This document shows, piece after piece, positions 9,131 through 18,281 of a DNA stretch of 64,000 bases. Both the position numbers and the translations under genes were made by a program. Under the pieces are notes generated by a model. It saw only the letters and a program-made list of their open reading frames with translations. It was not told the origin of the DNA and made no database searches. Origin of the DNA: Bacillus sp. SB49. Its GTDB lineage: Bacteria > Bacillota > Bacilli > Bacillales > Halobacillaceae. The DNA is taken from positions 3,509,501 to 3,573,500 of the forward strand of contig NZ_CP048117.1 in assembly GCF_000469135.2 (NCBI RefSeq). The letters are read 5' to 3'. Numbering within the stretch: the stretch's first letter is position 1; every line of letters begins with the position of its first letter.

Positions 9131-10276
9131 CTAGCGACGCGCTTCCTGCAGACGTCCCTTATATATTTCTACTTTCTTCAAGTCAATGTCCAAGTCACGG
9201 GCATACTTCTTCAACCGCTTCTCCTCGACCGGATTGACGAGTGACACAACCGTGCCCTCCTCCGATCCAATCCTTCCTGTACGACCAGCTCTATGAATGT
9301 AGGAAGTTCTGTCCTTAGGCATGTCCAAGTTAATGATGCAGTTGATTTCCTGGATATCCAACCCCCTGGCCGCTACATCTGTCGCTAACAACAATGGGTA
9401 CTGACCCTGGCGGAATTCCCGGATCGCCTTCGCCCGATGTTCTTTTTTTGCATCACTATGCAGGAGGCCAATGTCCAGCTTATGGTAAGTCAGCTTCTCT
9501 GCCATAATATTCAGCTTGGCGATGTCTTGAAGGAAGGCCAGGCCGAAGAAACCATCTGTATAGGACAGTTTACGAACGAGCTCCACTTTATCACGGTCGG
9601 AGCAAGCAATATAGGTGTGGGTGACTGCCGGCTTCTGAGCCTCTTCCTGCACCCGGATTACCTCAGCGTCTTCCTTCATAAAGCTTTGAGCTACATCAAT
9701 GACCGTATCCGGCAAAGTAGCAGAAAATAGCAGGATCTGCGTATCCTTCCTTGTGCTTTTCAACACATTCTCAACCGTCTGAATATGCTCAGGGACAAGC
9801 AATTGGTCCGCTTCATCCATCACGACCGCATGCATTTCATGTGCTTTCAGCTTCTTCTTCTGAATCAGCTCGTACACCCTTCCCGGTGTCCCGACCACAA
9901 TATGAGGTTTCTTCTTCAGCTTATCGATCTGACGCTTCACGTTCGCTCCGCCGATCAAAGTAGTGCTTGTCATACCGCTGTCTTTTGTCCATACCTGTAT
10001 TTCCTGATGAATCTGCATCACCAGTTCATGAGACGAAGCCATGACCAAAACCTGCGTCTGCTTCTTCTCCGCGTCCACCTGCTGGATTAAAGGCAGTAAA
10101 TAAGCAAGGGTTTTACCACTTCCGGTCGGCGCCTCCGCAAGGACGTCTTCTTTATTTAAAATAAATGGGATGGCCTGCTCCTGTACATTCGTGAAAGTGT
10201 GGAAACCAGAATTCTTCCACGCCTCCTTAAGCGAAGGGGATAGTTCAGCAAACCAAGGCTGTTCTTGTTGAGTCAT
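9131..10276 (-). CDS. DEAD-box RNA helicase (YfmL-like)
   Basis: 381 aa, a compact helicase core without the long tails of CshA or DbpA. Visible motifs: Q-motif region with FTNVQEQAIP, Walker A APTGSGKT (49-56), GTPGR, DEAD, SAT, and in the second RecA domain ATDVAARGLD and HRAGRTGR. Length and compactness resemble B. subtilis YfmL, implicated in ribosome assembly and cold adaptation (assignment by size and motifs only). Ribosome site AGGAAAG upstream. Confidence 0.88.
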   Translation of the reverse strand: MTQQEQPWFAELSPSLKEAWKNSGFHTFTNVQEQAIPFILNKEDVLAEAPTGSGKTLAYLLPLIQQVDAEKKQTQVLVMASSHELVMQIHQEIQVWTKDSGMTSTTLIGGANVKRQIDKLKKKPHIVVGTPGRVYELIQKKKLKAHEMHAVVMDEADQLLVPEHIQTVENVLKSTRKDTQILLFSATLPDTVIDVAQSFMKEDAEVIRVQEEAQKPAVTHTYIACSDRDKVELVRKLSYTDGFFGLAFLQDIAKLNIMAEKLTYHKLDIGLLHSDAKKEHRAKAIREFRQGQYPLLLATDVAARGLDIQEINCIINLDMPKDRTSYIHRAGRTGRIGSEEGTVVSLVNPVEEKRLKKYARDLDIDLKKVEIYKGRLQEARR

Positions 10277-10344
10277 AATCTATATCTTTCCTTTCCTCAT
10301 TCCATAAGGCTCCGTCAATGCTTCCGGGAGCTGTCTATAAAAAA

Positions 10345-10382
10345 ATAGGCCTCTTCCCATATTGGATGGCGGAGAGACCTTT
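10345..10382 (-). terminator. Terminator after the SRPBCC gene
   Basis: Minus-strand hairpin AGGTCTCT...AGAGGCCT (one mismatch, long loop) followed by ATTTTTTTAT. Confidence 0.55.
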
Positions 10383-10419
10383 CATACATGATCCATAGCT
10401 TAATTCCATTATACCACCA

Positions 10420-10863
10420 TTACGGCCTGTTTTCGATAAACTTCTTCAAACGAGGCAGATGGTCCTCATCTTCCTTTTTGATAATCCGCTGGATCAAGGG
10501 CTTCATCATGGTGTTACGGATTCCCTCCGTCTTCATTTCTCCTCGGAATGTCACTTCCGTACTCCCCGCTTCCCGCTCCGTGAACACATAGTGATAACGC
10601 AAGTCAAGACCGTTCTGGACACTTCGGACAGAATAACTTTCATTCCTTACGAAGTCCGTTACTTCTATAACCGCCGGGATTTTCCTTCCTCTGATCAACC
10701 TCGTCTCCTTGAAACGATACCCCTCACGCACAGGCCCCTCACTCAACAGCTCCACATCAACAACGGCGTCCATCACTTCCGGACTATTAGAGAAATCGAT
10801 GGCGACAGCAAATACTTCTTCCAACGGTTTTTGTATTGTTACAGACTGCTTCATAAATGTCAT
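10420..10863 (-). CDS. SRPBCC/START-like ligand-binding protein
   Basis: 147 aa. The opening TIQKPLEEVFAVAIDFSNSPEVM is typical of the SRPBCC (Bet v1/polyketide cyclase-like) fold, and the alternating strands to the C-terminal helix (LKKFIENRP) complete the family length. These proteins bind hydrophobic small molecules; no ligand can be inferred. It is a single gene transcribed away from the antiporter gene. Confidence 0.75.
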   Translation of the reverse strand: MTFMKQSVTIQKPLEEVFAVAIDFSNSPEVMDAVVDVELLSEGPVREGYRFKETRLIRGRKIPAVIEVTDFVRNESYSVRSVQNGLDLRYHYVFTEREAGSTEVTFRGEMKTEGIRNTMMKPLIQRIIKKEDEDHLPRLKKFIENRP

Positions 10864-11003
10864 AGGAAAGCCCTCCTGTCAAAAGTCAGTTCTTCCACCT
10901 ATTCGTGTGATAGTGATAAAAGTCCTTTTTCAATAAAAAGAATATCCAAGCGTCAACTCACGCATGCTAGAAGAAGATATAGAAGGAAGAGAGGTACATT
11001 GTC

Positions 11004-12413
11004 ATGGACTGGTTATCCGTCGTCCCTTTCATTGTGGTCATCATCACTGCCGTCTGGACTAAACAAGTCATTCCAAGCCTGCTTTTCGCCGTCGTCGTCG
11101 CAGGATACATATCCGACTTCCACCTGCTGGGTGGCATGATGGCAGCCCTTGGATTCATTATCGAAGGGCTTTCTGATGACAGCAATTTGAAAATCATCCT
11201 TTTTCTTTATGTGTTCGCTGCCTTAATCGGTCTGATCAAAATGGCCGGAGGCATCAAAGGCTTCGTAAAAGAAGCTACCGAAAGAATCGAAACCAAACGA
11301 GGAGCCTTCCTGCTGACGTGGCTGTCATCCCTTGGCACCTTCTCTGCACCCAGTTTTCGTATTGTGACAATCGGGCCGGTGATGAAAGCAATGAGGAAGA
11401 ACATTCCTATGTCCAAACAGGAGCTGGGCTTCGTCATTGAAACAACTGCTTCCCCACTCGTCGTGCTGATTCCGGTAGCAACTGCTTTCGTCGGCTATAT
11501 GACCTCGGTCATCGCCCTTTCTCTGGAGCAGGCGAATACGACAGGAGATGCTTACAGCTTATACATCCAGAGCATTCCATTCAACTTCTTCGCCTTCTCT
11601 ATGCTCCTTGTAGGCCTTTATTTAAGTTTCTTCCACAGGAATAAAAAAGCTGCCACAGATGCGGAAAATATGGATCAGGAGCCGCGGGAAGATGATGACC
11701 AGTGGGAAGACTGTCACCCTGCCGTGACGAAGGAGCTGCCCGCAAAACCCTGGCGTTTGATTATCCCGCTTTTCGCCGTAATTGGGCTCACCTTCCTGCT
11801 TATGTATATGTCGGGAGTCCGTGATGGCAAAAGCGGATTTGATGCATTGATCAACGATAACGTACTGGATGCAATGGTACTCGCCGTTCTCATCACGTTA
11901 ATTGCACTCGTCCTGTTCCTGAAGGTTCGTTCGGAATCACTGAAAAAGATGATGACAGTTATTACAGAAGGCGGCAATGAAATGATGGGCGTTATTATGC
12001 TGCTCGCTCTCGTCTGGGGCCTGAGTCGCGGCTCCGAAACACTGGATTTCGCCGGCACTATATCTTCCTCCTTCGGCTGGATTCCCTCCGGATTCGTAGC
12101 TGTTGTGCTGTTCATCGTCGGCTGCGGACTGTCCTATTTCATCGGATCTTCCTGGGGCACGTGGGGAATACTGATGCCCGTCGGAATATCCATTGCCACA
12201 GTCGCCGGCAGTTCTCTCCCGATGGTGATCGGCGCTGTCTTCGCGAGCGGGACCTTCGGTGCATTCGCTTCACCTTTAAGTGATGATACGAATACGACAG
12301 CCGGAATCCTCAACTTGAATCCAATTAAATATGCCAAATTCAAGTTAAAGCCAGCCTTGATCGCCGCTGCCATTGCAGCTGTTTTGTACTTTGGTTTATC
12401 TTTTCTCCTCTAA
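11004..12413 (+). CDS. NhaC-family Na+/H+ antiporter-like transporter
   Basis: 469 aa with about eleven hydrophobic segments. The sequence pattern (FSAPSFRIVTIGPVM, TTASPLVVLIP, GSSWGTWGILMPV and ASPLSDDTNTTAG) fits the NhaC superfamily, which exchanges Na+ or organic anions for protons. A charged, acidic cytoplasmic loop (about 212-240, rich in D and E) splits the two halves. It would serve sodium and pH homeostasis or a malate/lactate-type exchange as in MleN. The ATG has AGAGAGG upstream and the gene ends in a strong terminator shared with the convergent gene. Confidence 0.85.
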   Translation: MDWLSVVPFIVVIITAVWTKQVIPSLLFAVVVAGYISDFHLLGGMMAALGFIIEGLSDDSNLKIILFLYVFAALIGLIKMAGGIKGFVKEATERIETKRGAFLLTWLSSLGTFSAPSFRIVTIGPVMKAMRKNIPMSKQELGFVIETTASPLVVLIPVATAFVGYMTSVIALSLEQANTTGDAYSLYIQSIPFNFFAFSMLLVGLYLSFFHRNKKAATDAENMDQEPREDDDQWEDCHPAVTKELPAKPWRLIIPLFAVIGLTFLLMYMSGVRDGKSGFDALINDNVLDAMVLAVLITLIALVLFLKVRSESLKKMMTVITEGGNEMMGVIMLLALVWGLSRGSETLDFAGTISSSFGWIPSGFVAVVLFIVGCGLSYFIGSSWGTWGILMPVGISIATVAGSSLPMVIGAVFASGTFGAFASPLSDDTNTTAGILNLNPIKYAKFKLKPALIAAAIAAVLYFGLSFLL

Positions 12414-12473
12414 AAAAATCCGAACGATTCCCGGAATGCTGATCAGAGCATTCCAGGAGCGTTCGGATTTTTT
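12414..12473. terminator. Bidirectional terminator
   Basis: AAAAAATCCGAACG and CGTTCGGATTTTTT form 14-bp arms enclosing an inner GGAATGCT/AGCATTCC stem. It lies between convergent genes and has T-tracts in both directions. Confidence 0.92.
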
Positions 12474-12480
12474 ATTGCAC

Positions 12481-12966
12481 TTATTTGATAGGAAGATATA
12501 GCCGATAGCTGGTTTGGGATCCCGTGTAAGGCTGGTATTCTTCGAAACCGAATCCTTCCACCTGTTCATAACCCTTTTCCTTGATCCATTCGTGGAGATA
12601 AAGGTAAGGATTGAACTCATGAAGGGACGGATCATACTCCAACACCGCATACGTATAAGCAGGAATTGTTTTTGTAATCATATCTTGTGGAATCTTCTCG
12701 AAACTGTCTACCTCGACACCGGCGATCCAGTAAAAGGCATCCGTCATCTCATTCCAATTGGGAGGATCGACGAACATACCGAGAGAACAGGGAGCATTAA
12801 TACGATTTTTTACCTTCGGAAGCTTCATCGTATGGAATTGTTCCATTAGTTGCGGAACCTTCACTTCCCTTTCATCCATCATCGTTTGGCAAGAGACACC
12901 GACCACTTTGAAATGGGACTTCTTCATGACTTTAGGTTCCACAGCCGTTGTCATTTGTTCACTCAT
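12481..12966 (-). CDS. GyrI-like effector-binding domain protein
   Basis: 161 aa, read as a stand-alone GyrI-like/AraC effector-binding (SOUL-type) domain: an N-terminal KKSHFKVVGVSCQT strand, the central FYWIAGVEVDSFEKIP, and a C-terminal YRLYLPIK strand. There is no DNA-binding domain, so it may sense or sequester a small cationic compound. Ribosome site AAAGGAG upstream. Function is not established. Confidence 0.7.
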   Translation of the reverse strand: MSEQMTTAVEPKVMKKSHFKVVGVSCQTMMDEREVKVPQLMEQFHTMKLPKVKNRINAPCSLGMFVDPPNWNEMTDAFYWIAGVEVDSFEKIPQDMITKTIPAYTYAVLEYDPSLHEFNPYLYLHEWIKEKGYEQVEGFGFEEYQPYTGSQTSYRLYLPIK

Positions 12967-13153
12967 TCAATGGCCACTCCTTTAAGATTTGATCGCTTTC
13001 CCTAACTACTTCCACATTCAATCAAAATTCCCTTTATAAAAAAGGTTGTTCGATGTTATTCGTAGTAATTCGACCATATTAGTGAATCGTCCATTAATGA
13101 AGTTCCTCATTCCATATCATACGGTTCGGTTCTATAAAAATATGCTTGTTTTT

Positions 13154-14110
13154 TTACCGCCAGCCGATAATCGCCTGTAAAATTGCCTTCTGTACGTGCA
13201 TACGGTTTTCCGCCTGTTGGAAAACGGCGGATTGCGGACCGTCGATGATCTCTGCTGTCACCTCTTCTTCTCTGTGAGCTGGAAGACAATGCAGGAAAGA
13301 GGCGTCCGGTTTGGCATGAGAAAGAAGCTCTTTATTTACCTGATAGCCTTGGAAGTCTTTTAAGCGCTGCTCCGCTTCCTCCTCCTGTCCCATGCTGGTC
13401 CACACATCCGTATAGACAACGTCTGCATCTTTCACCGCTTGGACAGGGTCCGGTTCGATGGTGACAGAACCGTTATATTCTTCCGCCAGAGCTTTTGATT
13501 TAGCGGTAATCTCTTCATCCGGCTCATATCCTTCCGGAGCAGATACCACCACTTCCATCCCCATCATCGCTGCAAGGATCATTAGAGAATGAGCGACGTT
13601 GTTGCCGTCTCCGATGTAAACCAGCTTGATGCCGCACAATTGGCCTTTCAGTTCAAGGATGGTAAACACATCCGCAAGCGCCTGACACGGGTGATAGATA
13701 TCACACAATCCATTGATAACCGGGACTGTCGCATGCTCGGCGAGCTCCGTTAAGCGCTCGTTGGAAGTCGTACGGAACATGATGGCGTCTACATAGCCGG
13801 ATAGGACGCGGGCGGTATCGGCAATCGTTTCTCCACGCCCGACCTGAATGTCTTTCGTGTTGAGATAAAGAGCGTGCCCTCCCATATGCCCCATCCCGAC
13901 TTCAAAAGAAACACGGGTTCTAGTCGATGATTTCTCAAAAATCATCGCTAGATTTTTTCCTTTTAATGACTGATTGTAGGGATTTTCCTTAATATATTGC
14001 GCTTGTGCCAGCAGTTGGCAGACTTCCGACTGGCTGTAATCCAGCCAAGTCAGAATATGTTTGCCCTGCATAGAACTGTTCGTTGAATACATCTGCTCCA
14101 TTAAATTCAT
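13154..14110 (-). CDS. argF: Ornithine carbamoyltransferase
   Basis: 318 aa, matching B. subtilis ArgF in length. It converts ornithine and carbamoyl phosphate to citrulline. The carbamoyl-phosphate loop SSTRTR, FRTTSN, HPCQALAD and the ornithine-site HCLPAHR are visible. The chosen ATG at 14110 overlaps the carB stop by one base (TAATG) and has GGAAGGAG about 9 nt upstream; an open extension of 25 codons inside carB has no ribosome site. It is the last gene of the arginine operon in this window; argG and argH are not here. Confidence 0.95.
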   Translation of the reverse strand: MNLMEQMYSTNSSMQGKHILTWLDYSQSEVCQLLAQAQYIKENPYNQSLKGKNLAMIFEKSSTRTRVSFEVGMGHMGGHALYLNTKDIQVGRGETIADTARVLSGYVDAIMFRTTSNERLTELAEHATVPVINGLCDIYHPCQALADVFTILELKGQLCGIKLVYIGDGNNVAHSLMILAAMMGMEVVVSAPEGYEPDEEITAKSKALAEEYNGSVTIEPDPVQAVKDADVVYTDVWTSMGQEEEAEQRLKDFQGYQVNKELLSHAKPDASFLHCLPAHREEEVTAEIIDGPQSAVFQQAENRMHVQKAILQAIIGWR

Positions 14111-17100
14111 TACGTATGCACTCCTTCCAGGATCATCTCCGGCAATGGGGTAGGTTCGTTCTTCTCTACTTGAAGCCCCTGCCAAAAGGCTTCAAACGTT
14201 GTTGTTTCGCTAAACACCTGCACACCGTTCTTCGTTGCCTGAATTCTTCTGCTTCGCGCCAGCTCCGTTTCCTGGTCATTGACATAAAGGACGGCAGATG
14301 CGGTCGTCAGCCACTCTTCAAAGTCGAGTTCAGATGACGGAATGTGAGAATATCCCTCCACATCGACGTAACAAATGTCCTTGTCCTCCCGGATATCAGG
14401 AAGATGAGCGAATACTTTCTGCAAGGCTTCCTCTACCGTATTACCGAGACACATCCCTTCTCCAGTGGACTTCATGTTCGGTCCAAGCTTGTGGTCCAGT
14501 TCCGTCATGGCATAAGAAGAAAAGACCGGATATTTAACAGCTGTTACGGTGATGTTCGGAACCTGCTTCTCAGCGAGTGCGAACCCAGGAGCATCGACGA
14601 GCACTTGTACCGCGTAATCGACCAAAGGAACGGCAGCAACTTTACTGATGATCGGCACCGTACGACTTGCGCGCGGATTCACTTCCAGTACGTACACGCG
14701 TCCATCGACACAGAGGAATTGAATATTCATGATACCTTTGTATTGGAAGTGCTGGACGATCTGCTCACTATAGCGGCGTACTGTGGATTTGATTTCTTCC
14801 GACAGAGTCGAAGGGAAGATCGCCATACTGTCACCGGAATGAACGCCTGCCGGTTCAATGTGCTCCATGACATCCGGAAGGAAGATGGTTTCACCATCCC
14901 CGACCAGGTCGACTTCCACTTCCATGCCCTGCATGAAGGAGTCAAGAACGATCGGATAGTGACGGTCTTCCGTTTCGTCGAGCGCCTGCTTCAATTCTGT
15001 TTCGTTCTCGATCTTCACCATTCCCTGTCCGCCGATAACGTAGGAAGGACGACAGAGAATCGGGAAATTATAAGTTGCCGCCGCAGACCAAGCTTCCTCT
15101 TTCGTATGACATGTCGTTCCGGAAACATGCGGAATATCCAATTTCTTTAATGCTTCATAGAATTTGTCACGGTCCTCCAGCTCATCCAGAACGTCTGTTG
15201 ATACACCAGCCAGCGGGAGACCTGCTTTTGAAAGCTCCTCGGCCAGGTTGATGGCTGTCTGACCGCCGAATTGTGTGAATACGAGATCGATTCCTTCCTG
15301 TTCGACAATGGCTTCCACGATTTCTGTATGAATCGGTTCGAAATACAAACGATCAGCAGTTGCGTAATCGGTACTTACCGTTTCCGGGTTATTGTTGATC
15401 ATGACCGTCGTCCAGCCCAGCTTTTGGAGACTTTCGATTGCTTTAACGGCACTATAATCGAATTCGACACCCTGACCGATCCGAATAGGTCCGGATCCGA
15501 GGATCAATGCTTTCTTCTCCCCCGCCAACGGTGCTATTTCATTGTTGCCGGCATACGTGCTGTACACATAGTTGGTAGCTGCTTCAAACTCAGCCGCACA
15601 TGTATCGACGACTTTGAACTTCGGCTGTAAATCGAAATCCTTTCTCCAACTCTTAACTTCCTGCACCGACGCACCTGTATGCACGGCAATGGTCGGGTCA
15701 GAGAATCCATAGACCTTCGCCTGCTGAAGAAGCTCTTCGGTGACAGGACCGGATTCCAGCTGCTTTTCTGTATGGACGATGTTCTTAAGGACGTTCAAGA
15801 AGAACAGGTCAATTTTAGTCACTTCATGAATCTTCTCGATCGTCACGCCTTCTCTCAGAAGCTCTAAAATGGCGAAGTAGCGGAGGTCCGTCGGTTTCGT
15901 CAATTGTGTCCACTTATCTGTAATGACAGGAATGCTTGTATCGAGCGATTGGACGGCCTTCTGAAAAGCCCCTTCGAGCGTTCGATCGATCGACATGACC
16001 TCTCCCGTTGCTCTCATTTTCGTGCCAAGGCTTCTTTCCGCTTCGGGAAACTTATCAAACGGCCAGCGCGGGAATTTCACAACGACATAATCCAAAGCAG
16101 GTTCAAAGCTTGCATACGTATGGCCTGTCAATGGGTTCAACAATTCATCCAACGAATAACCGAGAGCCACTTTTGTCGCCATCTTGGCGATTGGATAACC
16201 GGTCGCTTTTGATGCTAATGCAGAAGAACGGCTTACACGCGGATTAACTTCGATGACATAATAGTTTTTGCTGTGTGGATCGAGGGCGAGTTGAACATTG
16301 CAGCCTCCGATAACCTCCAAAGCCGACACGATTTTAAGGGAAGCACTTCTCAACATTTGGTATTCTTCATCCGTTAATGTCTGGGAAGGCGCTACAACAA
16401 TGGAATCACCTGTATGAACGCCAACCGGATCGAAGTTCTCCATGTTACAGACCGAAATACATGTTCCATTATGGTCCCGCATAATTTCGTATTCGACTTC
16501 TTTAAAACCGGCAATGCTCTTTTCAACAATGACCTGATGAATCGGACTCGCTTTCAGACCAGTCAGGATCAACTCTTCCAATCCTGATTCTTCGTCCACG
16601 ATTCCACCGCCTCTGCCGCCAAGTGTGTAGGCTGGGCGGCTGATAATCGGGTATCCGACACGCTCGGCAAATGCTTTCGCCTGTTCCAGCGTCGTAATTA
16701 CTTCACTCTCAGGAACCGGCTGATCCAGCTCGTTCATCAAAGCACGGAACAACTCCCGGTCCTCCCCTTGTTTGATAGAATCCACGCTTGTTCCAAGAAG
16801 TTCTACTCCGTATTTTTCCAGCACTCCTTCTTTTTCCATCTCAACAGCAAGGTTTAGTGCCGTCTGCCCGCCAAGTCCCGCAAGAACGGAATCCGGCTTC
16901 TCTTTATCGATGATGGCAGCAATGCTCTCGACCGTCAGCGGTTCACAGTAGACGACGTCCGCTATTTCATGATCGGTCATAATCGTCGCCGGGTTATTGT
17001 TGACCAATACGACTTCATGCCCCTCCTCTTTAAGTGCAAGACACCCTTGTGTGCCTGAATAATCGAATTCCGCCGCCTGGCCGATCACGATCGGACCAGA

Positions 17101-17127
17101 ACCGATGACTAATACTTTCTTAGACAT
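14110..17127 (-). CDS. carB: Carbamoyl-phosphate synthase (arginine-specific) large subunit
   Basis: 1005 aa, shorter than the pyrimidine enzyme PyrAB (about 1070) and close to B. subtilis arginine-specific CarB. It has two homologous ATP-grasp halves: the first starts GSGPIVIGQAAEFDYSGTQ, the second GSGPIRIGQGVEFDYSAVK (about residue 545). The C-terminal allosteric region is short. It makes carbamoyl phosphate with CarA for citrulline synthesis. The start lies 8 nt inside the 3' end of carA. Confidence 0.95.
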   Translation of the reverse strand: MSKKVLVIGSGPIVIGQAAEFDYSGTQGCLALKEEGHEVVLVNNNPATIMTDHEIADVVYCEPLTVESIAAIIDKEKPDSVLAGLGGQTALNLAVEMEKEGVLEKYGVELLGTSVDSIKQGEDRELFRALMNELDQPVPESEVITTLEQAKAFAERVGYPIISRPAYTLGGRGGGIVDEESGLEELILTGLKASPIHQVIVEKSIAGFKEVEYEIMRDHNGTCISVCNMENFDPVGVHTGDSIVVAPSQTLTDEEYQMLRSASLKIVSALEVIGGCNVQLALDPHSKNYYVIEVNPRVSRSSALASKATGYPIAKMATKVALGYSLDELLNPLTGHTYASFEPALDYVVVKFPRWPFDKFPEAERSLGTKMRATGEVMSIDRTLEGAFQKAVQSLDTSIPVITDKWTQLTKPTDLRYFAILELLREGVTIEKIHEVTKIDLFFLNVLKNIVHTEKQLESGPVTEELLQQAKVYGFSDPTIAVHTGASVQEVKSWRKDFDLQPKFKVVDTCAAEFEAATNYVYSTYAGNNEIAPLAGEKKALILGSGPIRIGQGVEFDYSAVKAIESLQKLGWTTVMINNNPETVSTDYATADRLYFEPIHTEIVEAIVEQEGIDLVFTQFGGQTAINLAEELSKAGLPLAGVSTDVLDELEDRDKFYEALKKLDIPHVSGTTCHTKEEAWSAAATYNFPILCRPSYVIGGQGMVKIENETELKQALDETEDRHYPIVLDSFMQGMEVEVDLVGDGETIFLPDVMEHIEPAGVHSGDSMAIFPSTLSEEIKSTVRRYSEQIVQHFQYKGIMNIQFLCVDGRVYVLEVNPRASRTVPIISKVAAVPLVDYAVQVLVDAPGFALAEKQVPNITVTAVKYPVFSSYAMTELDHKLGPNMKSTGEGMCLGNTVEEALQKVFAHLPDIREDKDICYVDVEGYSHIPSSELDFEEWLTTASAVLYVNDQETELARSRRIQATKNGVQVFSETTTFEAFWQGLQVEKNEPTPLPEMILEGVHT

Positions 17128-18178
17128 GAACGTTCACTCCTTTTTCCACTACCTTTACAAAGTCATTAAATAACCATTGTGCATCCGCAGGTCCCGGATT
17201 CGCTTCCGGGTGAAACTGCACAGACATTACCGGTTTTTCTTTATGCATTAAGCCTTCGACAGACCCATCGTTTACGTTATAGAATCGTTTTGTAAGTGGT
17301 GTAACATCTAGACTGGCTTCGTCCACCACATAACTGTGGTTTTGAGAAGACAGGAACACCTTTCCTGTCAGCTGGTCTTTAACCGGGTGATTGGCCCCAC
17401 GGTGCCCGAAAGGCAGTTTCTTGGTATTGGCTCCATAGGCGAGAGCGATGACTTGGTGTCCCATGCAAATTCCGAAACTTGGGTGGGTATCCAACGCCTC
17501 TTTTAAAGCCGGAAGATGAGGCAGAACGTCTTTCGGATCCCCCGGACCATTAGATAGGACAAGTCCATCAAGGTGAAGATTGTTCACTTTCTCCACCTGA
17601 GTAAAAGGAATAACGCTCACACGGACGTTCCATTTAAGCAGGGATTTCAAAATGGACTTCTTCCATCCGAAGTCGATCATTCCTATATGCAGCGGTCCAT
17701 CGCCGTGCGTTTCTATTTCCTCCCCATGCACCTCATACATTTGGTTTGTTTCCAATGGTTCGAAGTCACGGACAGGTTCATCTGCCAAAATCGCTTGTCT
17801 CGTTCCTCCAGACCGAATGGCCTTAGTCAACTCTCTTGTATCGACACCAGTCAGATACGGGACGTTATTCTCCTCCAAGTACTCACCAAGAGAATGTGTC
17901 GCTTTGTAATGGGTCACCATGTCTGCGCACTGAAACATGACGACGCCGCTTACCTGTATCTCCTTACTCTCCCCATCATCGGCGTTGATGCCGTAATTGC
18001 CGATTAGTGGATACGTGAAAACAACAATCTGCCCTTTATAGGATGGATCCGTCAAAACTTCCTGATAACCTGTCATACCGGTAAAGAAAACGACCTCTCC
18101 CTGAACAGGTTGTTGATAATATCCCGAGACTTTTCCTTCGAACGTTTTTCCATCTTGTAAGCTTAAGTAACCTTTCAT
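17120..18178 (-). CDS. carA: Carbamoyl-phosphate synthase (arginine-specific) small subunit
   Basis: 352 aa glutaminase subunit. The N-terminal domain starts GYLSLQDGKTFEGK; the class I amidotransferase domain has the nucleophile FGICMGHQ (about 235-242) and the dyad QFHPEANPGP. It feeds ammonia to CarB. The ATG has GAGGTGAAC directly upstream. The 103-bp gap before it holds a probable terminator and paired ARG boxes, so the carA-carB-argF segment may be controlled separately from argCJBD. Confidence 0.94.
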   Translation of the reverse strand: MKGYLSLQDGKTFEGKVSGYYQQPVQGEVVFFTGMTGYQEVLTDPSYKGQIVVFTYPLIGNYGINADDGESKEIQVSGVVMFQCADMVTHYKATHSLGEYLEENNVPYLTGVDTRELTKAIRSGGTRQAILADEPVRDFEPLETNQMYEVHGEEIETHGDGPLHIGMIDFGWKKSILKSLLKWNVRVSVIPFTQVEKVNNLHLDGLVLSNGPGDPKDVLPHLPALKEALDTHPSFGICMGHQVIALAYGANTKKLPFGHRGANHPVKDQLTGKVFLSSQNHSYVVDEASLDVTPLTKRFYNVNDGSVEGLMHKEKPVMSVQFHPEANPGPADAQWLFNDFVKVVEKGVNVHV

Positions 18179-18192
18179 ACGTTCACCTCATA

Positions 18193-18231
18193 ACTTGAAT
18201 AAATATTATTTTTAATGAATTTTTATACATT
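18193..18231 (-). promoter_or_regulatory. Paired ARG boxes (ArgR/AhrC operator) upstream of carA
   Basis: Two 18-bp boxes separated by exactly 3 bp, the spacing used by ArgR-family hexamers. On the plus strand box 1 (18214-18231) is AATGAATTTTTATACATT, matching the consensus WNTGAATWWWWATTCANW at nearly all positions. Box 2 (18193-18210) is ACTTGAATAAATATTATT, with one good half. They lie between a terminator-like hairpin and the carA ribosome site. Confidence 0.72.
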
Positions 18232-18240
18232 TAATTTCCA

Positions 18241-18272
18241 GAAAAGGTGGCCCCGAAATGCGAGGTCCACCA
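18241..18272 (-). terminator. Probable internal terminator between argD and carA
   Basis: Minus-strand hairpin GGTGGACC...GGGCCACC (one mismatch) with a loop of about 10 nt, followed by TTTTCT. It sits 10 bp after the argD stop and would reduce or condition read-through to carA. Confidence 0.6.
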
Positions 18273-18281
18273 ATGCTTATA

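Noticed and set aside
14344-15150. Long antisense frame inside carB (268 codons), with similar ones inside thiM and the SRPBCC/antiporter junction
   Set aside because: They run opposite to strongly supported genes, have no ribosome sites and read as mirror images of coding bias.
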